Source: JAXLXE01 sp046328115
GTDB taxonomy: Bacteria; Chloroflexota; UBA6077; JACCZL01
Reading direction: 5' to 3'
Assembly: GCA_046328115.1 (NCBI GenBank)
Contig: JAXLXE010000001.1
Coordinates: forward strand, 1,488,001-1,552,000
Length of the DNA stretch: 64,000 nt
Shown here piece by piece: positions 32,824 to 41,594 of the stretch. Both the position numbers and the translations under genes were made by a program. The stretch's first letter is position 1, and the number at the start of each line of letters is the position of its first letter. A model generated the notes under the pieces. That model worked only from the letters and a program-made list of their open reading frames with translations. It did no database searches and was not told where the DNA came from.

Positions 32824-33930
32824 ATGAACGACGTAGTGGTCGTTGGTGGGGGAATCATGGGCCTGATGGCCGCCCGCGAGCTCCGGGTGCGGGGACGCGA
32901 GGTCATGCTGCTGGAGCGCGACCAGCCAGGTCGGCAGGCATCCTGGGCATCTGCCGGCATCATTGGCAAGACCCACCGAAACCTCATCGACCCCGTGCAA
33001 TCACTCATCCGCGACGGTGCCTTTCGATTCGAGCGCCTCGCCGAAGAGCTGCGTGAAGAGACCGCCGTGGACATCCAGTACGTCGAACGCGGCGATCTGA
33101 TCCCCGCGGTCACCGACGATGAAGCCATGCACCTCAAGATCGAGACGGTGCGCATGGCCTCTGAGGGGCAGACCGTGGAGTTTGTCGAGGGACCGCAGGT
33201 CAACAAGGCCGAGCCCGCCGTCTCTCGGCGCATCATCGCCGCACGCCTCCAGGTGGGGGGCCAGGTAGAGAACCGTCGGCTGTGCCAGGCGCTGGAGACC
33301 TCGTGCCGCCGACTTGGAGTCAAGATTGAGGTAGGATCAACCGTTTCCGAGGTGCTCTCTGCCTCTGGACGCATAACGGGTGTCCGCACGCTTGAGCGCG
33401 ACATCGCCGCGGACTCCGTTGTGCTCGCCGCCGGTAGCTGGTCGGGCCAGATCCGTGGCGCGGACCCGGTCGTACCCGTGGTGCCCCAGCGCGGCCAGAT
33501 CCTCGCCCTCGGGCTCCGCGACGTCCCGCTCTGGCGCAACGTCCGCCCGCTCGGCGATCCATACATCGTCCCCCGGCCGGACGGCCGCGTGATCGTGGGA
33601 GCCACCCGCGAAGACGCCGGCTATGAAGCATCGCTGACCGCCCGTGGCATGGCCTGGCTGCTGCGATCCGCCATCGATCTCGTGCCGGGACTGGCCGACT
33701 CCCCTGTACTCGAGACGTGGACCGGTTTCCGACCCAAGAGCCCGGACGATCATCCCGCCATCGGCCGCGGCAACCTTGAGGGACTCTTCTACTGCACCGG
33801 TCACGGCCCGTCCGGCATCGCGCCTGCTCCCGCCTCCATCGACCTGCTGATGTCGTGGATGTTTGGGACGCCGCCCCCCATTGACCCCAAGCCCTTCGAT
33901 CCGCGGAGGTTCGCCGCCGCGGCACATTGA
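32824..33930 (+). CDS. FAD-dependent oxidoreductase, DAO family (glycine-oxidase-like)
   Basis: 368-aa flavoenzyme of the D-amino-acid oxidase/ThiO type. The Rossmann fold begins VVVVGGGIMGLMAARELRVR (GxGxxG form GGGIMG), then VMLLERDQPGRQASWASAGI, and the C-terminal GLFYCTGHGPSGIAPAPASI closes the FAD site. It would oxidise an amine or amino acid to the imino acid with oxygen. No thiazole-synthesis gene is near, so a ThiO role is not supported. The ATG is preceded by CGGAGG. It is followed 66 bp downstream by gamma-glutamyltransferase, which suggests amino-acid or peptide use. Confidence 0.8.
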   Translation: MNDVVVVGGGIMGLMAARELRVRGREVMLLERDQPGRQASWASAGIIGKTHRNLIDPVQSLIRDGAFRFERLAEELREETAVDIQYVERGDLIPAVTDDEAMHLKIETVRMASEGQTVEFVEGPQVNKAEPAVSRRIIAARLQVGGQVENRRLCQALETSCRRLGVKIEVGSTVSEVLSASGRITGVRTLERDIAADSVVLAAGSWSGQIRGADPVVPVVPQRGQILALGLRDVPLWRNVRPLGDPYIVPRPDGRVIVGATREDAGYEASLTARGMAWLLRSAIDLVPGLADSPVLETWTGFRPKSPDDHPAIGRGNLEGLFYCTGHGPSGIAPAPASIDLLMSWMFGTPPPIDPKPFDPRRFAAAAH

Positions 33931-33996
33931 CTCGCGCGTTGCCCAATGCGTAGTCTCTCGCCACCAGAACCGGCTCTCGCGACCAGGAGGCAGGAC

Positions 33997-35757
33997 ATGG
34001 CCACCCAGCAGTTACAGCGGACCGAGGTTCAAGAGCTCTTCGAGGGCCCGCGCAAGACGCGGCGTCCAACTGTTCGCGGCCGCACCCACGCCATCTCCGC
34101 GGGGCACCACCTCGCGGCGCTCGCCGGCCAGCGGATCCTGGAGCGGGGCGGCAACGCCATCGACGCCGGCGTCTCCGCCGGCATCTGCATCGGCCTGTTG
34201 CTGCCTGACCTCGTCAACTTCGGCGGCGTGGCGCCGATCATCCTGCACTCAGCAAAGACCGGCCAGACCCACACCATCAGCGGTGTCGGCCGCTGGCCGA
34301 AAGCCGCCAGCATCGACAAAGTCCGCGATCCAGCCACGGGCAATATGGCGCGCGACCTCCGCCAGTGCGTGGTGCCGGCGGCTCCAGACGCCTGGCTGCT
34401 CGCACTGGACAAATTCGGCACCATGTCACTCGGCGAGATCCTCCGCGACCCCATCGACCTCTGTCAGAACGGCTTCGTGATGTACGACTTGCTGGCCACG
34501 GCAGTGGCCGGCAAGGCTGACAAGTTCCGCGGCTGGCCAGGCTCCGCCAAGGTCTTCCTGCGCGACGGCCAGCCGCTCGCCGTGGGCGAAGTCGTTTACC
34601 AGCACGATCTAGCCAACACGTTCCGCCGCCTCGTCGCTGCCTATGACGCGGCCGCCGTGAATGGACGGGCCGCCGGCTACCAGGCCGCGCGCGACCTGTT
34701 CTACCGTGGCGAGATCGCCCGTGAGATCGCCGCGTTCAGCCAGTCAAACGGCGGTCTGCTGGACTACGACGATCTGGCCAGCTTCTCCGTTCGACTCGAG
34801 ACTCCCATCCACGTGGACTACCGGGGCTACGAGCTGTGGGGCTGCGGCCCGTGGTCCCAGGGCCCGACATTGCCGATAGCCCTGCGTGTCCTCGAGGGGT
34901 ACGACGTCAAGTCCCTGGGCCACAACACGCCGGAATACCTCCACATCATCACCGAGGCGCTGAAGGCCGCCTTCTCCGATCGCCACCATCACATCGGCGA
35001 TCCGGACTTCTACCCGGTCCCCATCGACGAGCTGCTCTCGCCCGAGCATGGTGCCGCGTGGCGCCAGCGCATAGACCTAAACCGCGCGTACCCAGAAATG
35101 CCTCCGCGCTCGGAGGCTGGCTCGCGCAACGGCCGCGAGCCCGTGGCCTCCCCACAAGGCCGCGTGTCGCTGCCGGGCGACACGAGCTACGTGGCAGTGG
35201 TGGACGACCAGGGCAATGCCTTTTCCGCCACACCCAGCGACGGCTTCAACGTGCCGATTGTCCCCGGGCTTGGGTTCGTCATCTCGGGCCGCGGCATCCA
35301 GTCCTGGCTGGACCCAGACGCACCCGCAGCGGTGCAGCCCGGCAAGCGCCCGCGGCTCACCACCAACCCGTTCATCCTCTACAAAGATGGCCAGCCCGTC
35401 ATGCCGTTTGGCACACCGGGCGCCGATGTCCAGCCGCAGGCGATGCTCCAGTTCTTGCTCAACATGGTGGAGTTTGGCATGGACCCGCAGGAGGCGGCCG
35501 AGGCGCCGCGACTCTCCAGCTACAGTTTCCCCATGACGGCCGACCCACACCCGTACCGGCCTAACCTGGTCAAGATGGAAGCCCGCATCGGCCGCGAAGC
35601 CTTCGAGGGTTTGGCCGCACGGGGCCACGAGGTGGAAGCCTGGCCGGACTGGCACCCGGCCGCCGGCAGCGTCTGCGGCATCTGGATAGATCGCGTCAAG
35701 GGCACCCTGGCGGCCGGCGCAGATCCTCGCCGCGTCGCCTACGCGCTCGGCTGGTAG
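33997..35757 (+). CDS. Gamma-glutamyltransferase family protein
   Basis: 586-aa N-terminal-nucleophile hydrolase family protein that transfers or hydrolyses gamma-glutamyl groups, for example of glutathione. Landmarks are HHLAALAGQRILERGGNAID, GGLLDYDDLASFSVRLETPI, GCGPWSQGPTLPIALRVLEG, and the self-cleavage site GDTSYVAVVD with Thr396 as nucleophile. FGTPGADVQPQAMLQFLLNM is the C-terminal signature. AGGAGG lies before the chosen ATG. There is no signal peptide, unlike periplasmic homologues, so it is probably cytoplasmic. It faces a dipeptide importer across a hairpin, consistent with peptide use. Confidence 0.85.
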   Translation: MATQQLQRTEVQELFEGPRKTRRPTVRGRTHAISAGHHLAALAGQRILERGGNAIDAGVSAGICIGLLLPDLVNFGGVAPIILHSAKTGQTHTISGVGRWPKAASIDKVRDPATGNMARDLRQCVVPAAPDAWLLALDKFGTMSLGEILRDPIDLCQNGFVMYDLLATAVAGKADKFRGWPGSAKVFLRDGQPLAVGEVVYQHDLANTFRRLVAAYDAAAVNGRAAGYQAARDLFYRGEIAREIAAFSQSNGGLLDYDDLASFSVRLETPIHVDYRGYELWGCGPWSQGPTLPIALRVLEGYDVKSLGHNTPEYLHIITEALKAAFSDRHHHIGDPDFYPVPIDELLSPEHGAAWRQRIDLNRAYPEMPPRSEAGSRNGREPVASPQGRVSLPGDTSYVAVVDDQGNAFSATPSDGFNVPIVPGLGFVISGRGIQSWLDPDAPAAVQPGKRPRLTTNPFILYKDGQPVMPFGTPGADVQPQAMLQFLLNMVEFGMDPQEAAEAPRLSSYSFPMTADPHPYRPNLVKMEARIGREAFEGLAARGHEVEAWPDWHPAAGSVCGIWIDRVKGTLAAGADPRRVAYALGW

Positions 35758-35766
35758 TCCGGGCAT

Positions 35767-35795
35767 CCCCGGGGGGCGGGCCTCCGCCCCCGGGG
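35767..35795. terminator. GC-rich hairpin between convergent genes
   Basis: CCCCGGGGGGCGG pairs with CCGCCCCCGGGG with one bulged G. It lies 9 bp after the gamma-glutamyltransferase stop and just before the dipeptide-binding protein stop on the other strand. No T-run is visible; position suggests a shared terminator. Confidence 0.6.
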
Positions 35796-35808
35796 AGACC
35801 CCCGGTCC

Positions 35809-37455
35809 TTACTCCTTCGCGGCCTCGTACAGGTACATGAGCTCGTCTGACCGCGCTGCGAAGCCCTTCAACTTCTTGCTCACGCCATAGCTGTCCACCT
35901 GGTCGTAGAGCGGCACCACCGGCGCGATCTCCATCAGTTTCTTGCCGATCTCCTGATACGCTGCCTGGCGCGCGTCCAGGTTCAGGTTCCCGCGCGCCTT
36001 ATTGATCATCCCGTCCATCTCCGGCGTACTCCAGTAGTGGCCGTTCCCACCGGAGTGGAAGTTCAGGTTGTAGTTGTAGTCCGCGTCAGCCGTGTTGTTC
36101 GCGTTCGACCAGAGGTGCAGGTCCAGCTCCTCACGGTACTTGCGCACCCACTCATCGTTGATCAGGTTGAAATCCAAGAATTGAACGCCAACACTTAAGC
36201 CAACGTTCTGGAGCATTCCCGCGATGGCCTGCACCACCTCGGCGTCGTTCAGGAGTCGGCCCTTCGCCGAAACGATCGACATCTTGGTCCCTGGCGCCAC
36301 GCCAGCCGCGGCGAGTAGCTCCTTCGACTTCTGGGGGTTGAACTCGTATCCCTTGTCCACGCCCTTGTAGTAGCCCCACACACCCACGCCCATGACGCCG
36401 CCCGGGGTCGGAACGGCATTGCCGCCAAGCACGGAAGACGTGATCAGATTCACGTCGATGGCATGCGCGATCGCCTGCCGCACCCGGATGTCGGTGAATG
36501 GCGCCTTCTTGGTGTTCAGCTTCAGGTAGACGTTTCGGAGCCCGCGCACCGTCTGAAGCTCGCTGCTCGAATCAGACTTGATCCTGGCGCCGAGCTCCGG
36601 CGGGACGTTATTCACCAGATCAGCGTTGCCGGTCAGCAGCTCCGTGATCCGGGTATTGTCCTCCGCGATCTGCCGGAAGATCACCGTCTTGATCTTCGGC
36701 GCGCCTCGCCAATAGTCTGCGTTTGCCTCCATCACCACCCGTTGACCCTTCACCCACTCCACGAACTTGAAGGGTCCCGTCCCAACGGGCTTCTGCCCAA
36801 ATCCGTCGACGCCCACGGACTCGAAGTATCCCTTAGGCACCACCGGCAAGATGCTTAGGCGGCCCAACAACGTGGCGTCCGGCTCCTTGAGCGCGAACTC
36901 CACGGTCTCCTTATCCACCGCCTTCACCTCCGCGATGGACTTGAGGAACGGCAGATGTCGAGACCCCGTCTTTGGGTCCAGCAGACGGGTATAGGTAGAG
37001 GCCACATCCTCAGTGGTCATCTCGTCCCCATTGTGGAACTTGATCCCCTGGCGGATCTTGAAACGCAGCGTCTTCTCGTTCGGGAAAGACCACTCCGTGG
37101 CCAGGTGCGGCTTGACGCTGCCGTTCGGCTCCCGCCACACGAGAGGATCGAGCATGTGGATGCCCGGGTTGAGATTGGCCAGCGACTGCTCCATGTTGGG
37201 ATCCAGCGTCGTGATCGGCAACTGCTGAATCACCGTGACAGTGCCCGTCGGAACGCTTGCGGCCGGCTTGCTTGGCGCCGGGGTTGGAGCCACCGCTGCC
37301 GTGGGCTGGGCGCCAACAGGCGCGGCAATCGTGGGCACGGCCGCGGGCGCCGTTGGCTTTGGTGGCTCCGCGGGCACGGGTTTACTGGGCGGTGGGCTGG
37401 GTGCGCACGCAACCACCAGGATGGCCACGGCCAGCGGAACGAGCAGACGCCTCAT
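35809..37455 (-). CDS. Peptide ABC transporter substrate-binding lipoprotein
   Basis: 548-aa family-5 (DppA/OppA-like) binding protein. The signal peptide MRRLLVPLAVAILVVAC ends in a lipobox Cys17, and a Pro/Ala-rich linker follows. Core motifs: ITTLDPNMEQ, LATEWSFPNEKTLRFKIRQG then IKFHNGDEMTTEDVASTYTR, GTGPFKFVEW and TDIRVRQAIAHAIDVNL. I chose the ATG preceded by GAAGGAG; an upstream in-frame start would bury the signal peptide. Two permease genes follow at 109 bp. It captures peptides or similar solutes outside the membrane. Nickel or opines are other possible ligands of this family. Confidence 0.88.
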   Translation of the reverse strand: MRRLLVPLAVAILVVACAPSPPPSKPVPAEPPKPTAPAAVPTIAAPVGAQPTAAVAPTPAPSKPAASVPTGTVTVIQQLPITTLDPNMEQSLANLNPGIHMLDPLVWREPNGSVKPHLATEWSFPNEKTLRFKIRQGIKFHNGDEMTTEDVASTYTRLLDPKTGSRHLPFLKSIAEVKAVDKETVEFALKEPDATLLGRLSILPVVPKGYFESVGVDGFGQKPVGTGPFKFVEWVKGQRVVMEANADYWRGAPKIKTVIFRQIAEDNTRITELLTGNADLVNNVPPELGARIKSDSSSELQTVRGLRNVYLKLNTKKAPFTDIRVRQAIAHAIDVNLITSSVLGGNAVPTPGGVMGVGVWGYYKGVDKGYEFNPQKSKELLAAAGVAPGTKMSIVSAKGRLLNDAEVVQAIAGMLQNVGLSVGVQFLDFNLINDEWVRKYREELDLHLWSNANNTADADYNYNLNFHSGGNGHYWSTPEMDGMINKARGNLNLDARQAAYQEIGKKLMEIAPVVPLYDQVDSYGVSKKLKGFAARSDELMYLYEAAKE

Positions 37456-37564
37456 CTCCAGACTCCTTCGCTTTTTCCCATTTTTGCTCACTTTCACGTT
37501 CTCGCTCACGAGACCTTTCAATCGCGCGATCGCTCCGCCACGCCAGTGCGCCTCGGTCGCGGGG

Positions 37565-38506
37565 TCAGCCCGGGCCATACGTGCGAGGATCAAAGATGTC
37601 CCGCAACGAGTCGCCGATCAGGTTGATCGCTACGATTGTCACCATCAGCAGCAACCCCGGGAACGTGCCCGCCCACCACGCGGACGCCAGGTATTGCCGG
37701 CCCTCGGACAACATGCCACCCCAGCTAGGCGCCGGCGGCTGCACGCCAAGCCCCAGGAACGAGAGCGACGACTCAGCCAGGATGACACGGACAACCGTCA
37801 GCGTGAACAGCACCAGAATGGAGCCCGCCACGTTCGGCAGTATGTACTTCAGAACCAGGTAGAGGTCTCCCGCGCCGATCGCACGCCCCGCCTCCACAAA
37901 GTCCCGATGCTTCAGGCTCAGCACCTCAGCCCGCACGATCCGCGCCTGGAATACCCAGCTAGACAAGGCGAGCACAACGATCAGGTTCACGATCCCGGGC
38001 CCCAAGACCACCATGATCGAGAGCGCCAGCAGGATGTTGGGGAACGTGAGCTGCACGTCCGCGACGGCCGTGATGACGGCATCCACCGCCTTCCGCGCGT
38101 ACCCCGCCGCCAGGCCGGCCGCAACGCCCACAACACCCGCTGCCAGGCTAGCCACCAGGCCGATATACAGCGAGATCTGGCCGCCCCAGGCCAATCGCGC
38201 CAGCATGTCCCGCCCAAGTTGATCGGTCCCCAGCGGGTGATCTACCGTGGCACGCTCGAAGCCCAGGGGCGGCAGGAGCCGCGCCCGAAGGTCCTGGTAC
38301 ATCGGATCAAGGGTTCCCGCGATCGGCGCAAGAAACACCGTGACCGTGATGGCGGCCAGAAGGACGAGCCCGAATCGGCCTTTGACATCACCTGCTAGCC
38401 GCGACCAGACCGTGGGCCGGCCCCGTCGGCGACCAGACACCGTGAGCGGCGGAAGGACCTCCGCGGCGCGCAAGACCGCCATCTCACCCACACCAGCCTG
38501 GATCAC
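37565..38506 (-). CDS. Peptide ABC transporter permease (DppC/OppC type)
   Basis: 313-aa permease with an N-terminal hydrophobic helix and five more segments. The N-terminal motif DHPLGTDQLGRDMLARLAWG is diagnostic for DppC-like permeases, and the EAA loop is HRDFVEAGRAIGAGDLYLVL. LAESSLSFLGLGVQPPAPSW is also a family signature. The start overlaps the DppB-type stop (ATGA), so the two are coupled. On the minus strand the order is DppB, DppC and then the binding protein last. No ATPase genes are adjacent. Confidence 0.9.
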   Translation of the reverse strand: MIQAGVGEMAVLRAAEVLPPLTVSGRRRGRPTVWSRLAGDVKGRFGLVLLAAITVTVFLAPIAGTLDPMYQDLRARLLPPLGFERATVDHPLGTDQLGRDMLARLAWGGQISLYIGLVASLAAGVVGVAAGLAAGYARKAVDAVITAVADVQLTFPNILLALSIMVVLGPGIVNLIVVLALSSWVFQARIVRAEVLSLKHRDFVEAGRAIGAGDLYLVLKYILPNVAGSILVLFTLTVVRVILAESSLSFLGLGVQPPAPSWGGMLSEGRQYLASAWWAGTFPGLLLMVTIVAINLIGDSLRDIFDPRTYGPG

Positions 38507-39423
38507 GCCCGCGCAATGCGCACCCGCGGATCAACCAGCCCGTACGACAGGTCCACCAGAAAATTCACGCCCACGATGAATACGGCGAACACCACAGTTG
38601 ATGTGACCACCAGATTGACATCCCGGGCGTTGATCGCGGAGACGGCCAGGCTCCCCACTCCCGGCCAGGCAAACACCGTCTCGATGATCACTGCACCGCC
38701 CATCAGCACGGCAAACTGGATGCCGCTGGCCGTGATCACCGGGATCAAGGCGTTGCGCATGGCGTGCCGGCCCACGACCACACGTTCCACCAGGCCTTTC
38801 GCCCGCGCGGTGCGCAGATAGTCCTGCGTCAGGATGTCCAGCATTGACGACCGTAAGAGGCGCGTCTGGTACGCCGCCCCGTGGATCCCCAGCACGAACG
38901 CCGGCATGATCACGTTGGCCAGGCCGTACCCAGAGGCCGGCAGCAGCCGCAGCGTCAGTGAGAACAGCAGGATCATCATGATGCCCATCCAGAAGATGGG
39001 CATGGACTGACCAGCGAACACCAGCCCGGTCCCCAGCCAATCCAGCATGCCACCCCGCTTCACTGCAGACGCCACGCCCAACGGCAGGGCGATCGCCAGG
39101 TTGATCGCCATCGCGGTCACCGCCAGGAACATCGTAGCCGGCAGTCGCTCCGCGATGAGCGGGAACGCCGGCTGCCGGTACGTGAATGATCTGCCGAAGT
39201 CTCCCTGCAGGATGCGCCCCAGATATCGTGCGAACTGGACGGGAACGGGCTGGTCGAACCCAAGGTCCTGGCGGATCCTGGCAACGTCCGCTTGCGAAGC
39301 GTCCGGTCCGGCCATCGCCGCCGCCGGGTCGCCGGTGAGCAGCACCAGCGAATAGGCCACCAGCATGACGCCGAGCAGCACGAGCAGCGATCGAATCAGG
39401 CGCTCTGCGAGGTACCTGGCCAT
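38503..39423 (-). CDS. Peptide ABC transporter permease (DppB/OppB type)
   Basis: 306-aa permease with about six hydrophobic segments. Signatures: MARYLAERLIRSLLVLLGVM at the start, LGFDQPVPVQFARYLGRILQ then GDFGRSFTYRQP, AYQTRLLRSSMLDILTQDYL then RTARAKGL (EAA-like loop), and RNALIPVITASG. These are diagnostic of DppB/OppB. It is the first gene of the importer operon and couples to DppC by ATGA. Two ATPase genes normally complete the system; they are missing here. Confidence 0.9.
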   Translation of the reverse strand: MARYLAERLIRSLLVLLGVMLVAYSLVLLTGDPAAAMAGPDASQADVARIRQDLGFDQPVPVQFARYLGRILQGDFGRSFTYRQPAFPLIAERLPATMFLAVTAMAINLAIALPLGVASAVKRGGMLDWLGTGLVFAGQSMPIFWMGIMMILLFSLTLRLLPASGYGLANVIMPAFVLGIHGAAYQTRLLRSSMLDILTQDYLRTARAKGLVERVVVGRHAMRNALIPVITASGIQFAVLMGGAVIIETVFAWPGVGSLAVSAINARDVNLVVTSTVVFAVFIVGVNFLVDLSYGLVDPRVRIARA

Positions 39424-39495
39424 CCGTCGAACGCCGCTCCCGGTCTCGAATGACCCAGTGTAGCCACGCCCTCGAGAGCCGTCAATTCGCCGAAT

Positions 39496-40781
39496 TGCCT
39501 CATAAGAAAACTTCTCGAAGGCAGAGACGATGCCTCAGAACAAAGCTTCTCGAACGGGAGGCTGGAACGGTGGGGCGAGCAGTGTGCGCGAGCTGGTGGC
39601 GGCGTTACGGCCACGCCATCAACGGGCCACCAAACGGATCGTGGACGATCCTGGATGAGTTTTGCGCGGCGACCGGGTACCCCGGGTGTATGCCCGGCCA
39701 CTGCTCGGTCGGTGGCCCCTGCCCCGCGCCCACGGGCGCGCGGCGCGGCGGGCGCCCACCGCTCTATGGTCCCGAGGACCGCTTGCTGCTGGAGCTGTGC
39801 TGGGAGTTGACCGATGGCGTGTGCAGCAAGCGGTTGGCGCCGTTTCTGGGCACCCTGGTGGCCAAGCTGGCGCGACTGGGAGCGCTCCCCGAGGAGTTGA
39901 CGCCGCCGTGCAGGCGCGCGTGGCGGGGATGAGCGCGTCGACGATCGATCGGCTGCTGCGCGCGACGCGGGCGGTCTGGCCGGGTGGGGTCGGGCGACGA
40001 CGAAGCCGGGCAGCCTGCTGCGGAGCCAGGTGGCGATTCGGACATTCGCGGACTGGATGAGGCGAAGCCGGGGTTTCTGGAGGTGGATCTGGTGGCGCAC
40101 AGTGGAGCGAGCGGGGCGGGGAGTTCGCGTTCACGCTGAGCGGGGTGGATGTGGCGACCGGCTGGATCAGCCTTGAGGCGGTGCGGAACAAGAGCGAGCT
40201 GGCCGTGTTCGCGGCGTTCGAGCGGTTGCGGGAGCGGCTGCCATTCCCGTTGCGTGGGATCGACTGCGACAACGGTGGGGAGTTCATCAACCACAACATG
40301 CGGCGATACTGCGAGCAGGAGCGAATCACGCTGACGCGGAGTCGCCCGTATCGGAAGAACGACAACTGCTACATCGAGCAGAAGAACTGAGCGTGGTGCG
40401 GCGCCTGGTCGGGTACGCACGATTCGAGGCTGGTGCGCTGCCGACGCTGGAGGCGTTGTACGCGGTGGCGCGGGACCATGAACTACTTGCAGCCGATCTG
40501 CAAGCTGGTGACCAAAGACCGTGACGGAGCGAAGGTGAGACGGCAGTACGACGCGGCGCAGACACCGTACCAGCGGGTACTGGCGGACCAGCACGTGGAC
40601 GAGCACGTGAAGGCGACGTTGACCGAGCACGACGAAGGACTGCATCCGGCGCAGGTGAAGCTGGCGATGGAGGGCTCCAGACCAAGCTGTATGGCCATGC
40701 GGTCAGAGTCGGTCGAGAAGCATCGGTTGTGACGCAGCGAACCGACGAAAGGAAGATTTAGTTTTGACGCAGAACGTTCGC
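39496..40781 (+). mobile_element. Decayed insertion sequence
   Basis: A transposase relic with repeats at its ends. On the left, TGCCTCA[T/G]AA...CTTCTCGA occurs twice as direct copies (39496-39518 and 39531-39553). On the right, TTGTGACGCAG and TTTTGACGCAG-type copies occur near 40727-40775 and look like inverted relatives of the left ones. Boundaries are approximate and no target duplication was identified. It separates the peptide importer from the nitroreductase gene. Confidence 0.55.
39569..40732 (+). pseudogene. DDE integrase-type transposase, several frameshifts and a nonsense codon
   Basis: Pieces in different frames together form one transposase: SSVRELVAALRPRHQRATKR, then ILDEFCAATGY, GPEDRLLLELCWELTDGVCS, VAGMSASTIDRLLRATRAVW, PGFLEVDLVAHSG, SGVDVATGWISLEAVRNKSE, then GIDCDNGGEFINHNMRRYCE and TRSRPYRKNDNCYIEQKN. 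The catalytic Asp residues and the C-terminal block are recognisable. After EQKN a TGA stands where the family has Trp (EQKNW), and the tail (VRRLVGYARFEAG) continues in the same frame. At least four lesions; it cannot make an active enzyme. Confidence 0.8.
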
Positions 40782-40800
40782 CTCCGCGACTACGGCCTCG

Positions 40801-41436
40801 TCAGGCCAGCCACGGTGCGGTGTCCACCCATGCGGTCTTTTCTCCGCCACTCGTTCGGCGTTGCCGCGGGGCAGCGCGCGTGGGATCCGGGTATCCCATC
40901 CGCAGGTGAGCTACCAGGCGCTCGTCCTCACGGACTCCGAACAGCGCCCGCATCTGCGGGTCGGCCGCAATCGGGCCGCTGCCCCACGCGCTGGCCAGCC
41001 CCGCCGCATGCGCGGCCAGCATCAAGTTCTGCACAGCGCAGGACGCCGCCCCGTAGTTCTCTAGATCGACGACAGGGTCCGCGTCCGCAACGACCGTTGC
41101 ATACACGTGCAACGGTACCGCGGCCCACGAGTGCGCTGCCTCATCCGCCCGCGCTTGCACCACCACGGGATCCGCCCCCGCCACGGATCCCAGTCGCCGC
41201 TCGGTCACCTGCCTCGCAATCTCTCCCAACCGCCCCCGAGATCGCCCGTCAACCACGTAGAACCGCCACGGCTCGTTTACGTAGTGATTCGGCGCCCAGA
41301 CGGCGGTGTCGATCAGCTCAGCCACCAGTTCCCGCGACACGAGTCGTGGCAAGAATTCGCGGACCGAGCGACGCTCTCTGATAACCGACGCTACAGTTCG
41401 GTGGGCATCCGCATACAAGTGCTCTCCAGAAGCCAT
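40801..41436 (-). CDS. Nitroreductase family protein
   Basis: 211-aa FMN-dependent nitroreductase-fold protein. Signatures: VASVIRERRSVREFLPRLVS at the N-terminus (FMN phosphate contacts), DTAVWAPNHYVNEPWRFYVV, ENYGAASCAVQNLMLAAHAA and GLASAWGSGP, and a late AHLRMGYPDP. I chose the ATG of MASGEHLYADA, preceded by GGGGAG; an in-frame start 19 codons upstream is unlikely. Physiological substrates are unknown. It is divergent from the FAD-binding protein gene, separated by 158 bp. Confidence 0.85.
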   Translation of the reverse strand: MASGEHLYADAHRTVASVIRERRSVREFLPRLVSRELVAELIDTAVWAPNHYVNEPWRFYVVDGRSRGRLGEIARQVTERRLGSVAGADPVVVQARADEAAHSWAAVPLHVYATVVADADPVVDLENYGAASCAVQNLMLAAHAAGLASAWGSGPIAADPQMRALFGVREDERLVAHLRMGYPDPTRAAPRQRRTSGGEKTAWVDTAPWLA

Positions 41437-41594
41437 CCGCACTCCCCAGGGGTTCGGCCGTACCAAGGCTGTGGGGGGATGGTAGCTGCCCACCGCCCCA
41501 CCTGTTCACGGTCGCGTCAGTCGCTGCCTGATCCGTCCAGAGGCGCAACGGCGTACCCCCGGTACAGACAACACATGCTGGACGGAGGTCCGAA

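Noticed and set aside
32824..33930. Calling the DAO-family gene thiO
   Set aside because: No thiamine synthesis gene is adjacent and the substrate cannot be read from the sequence.
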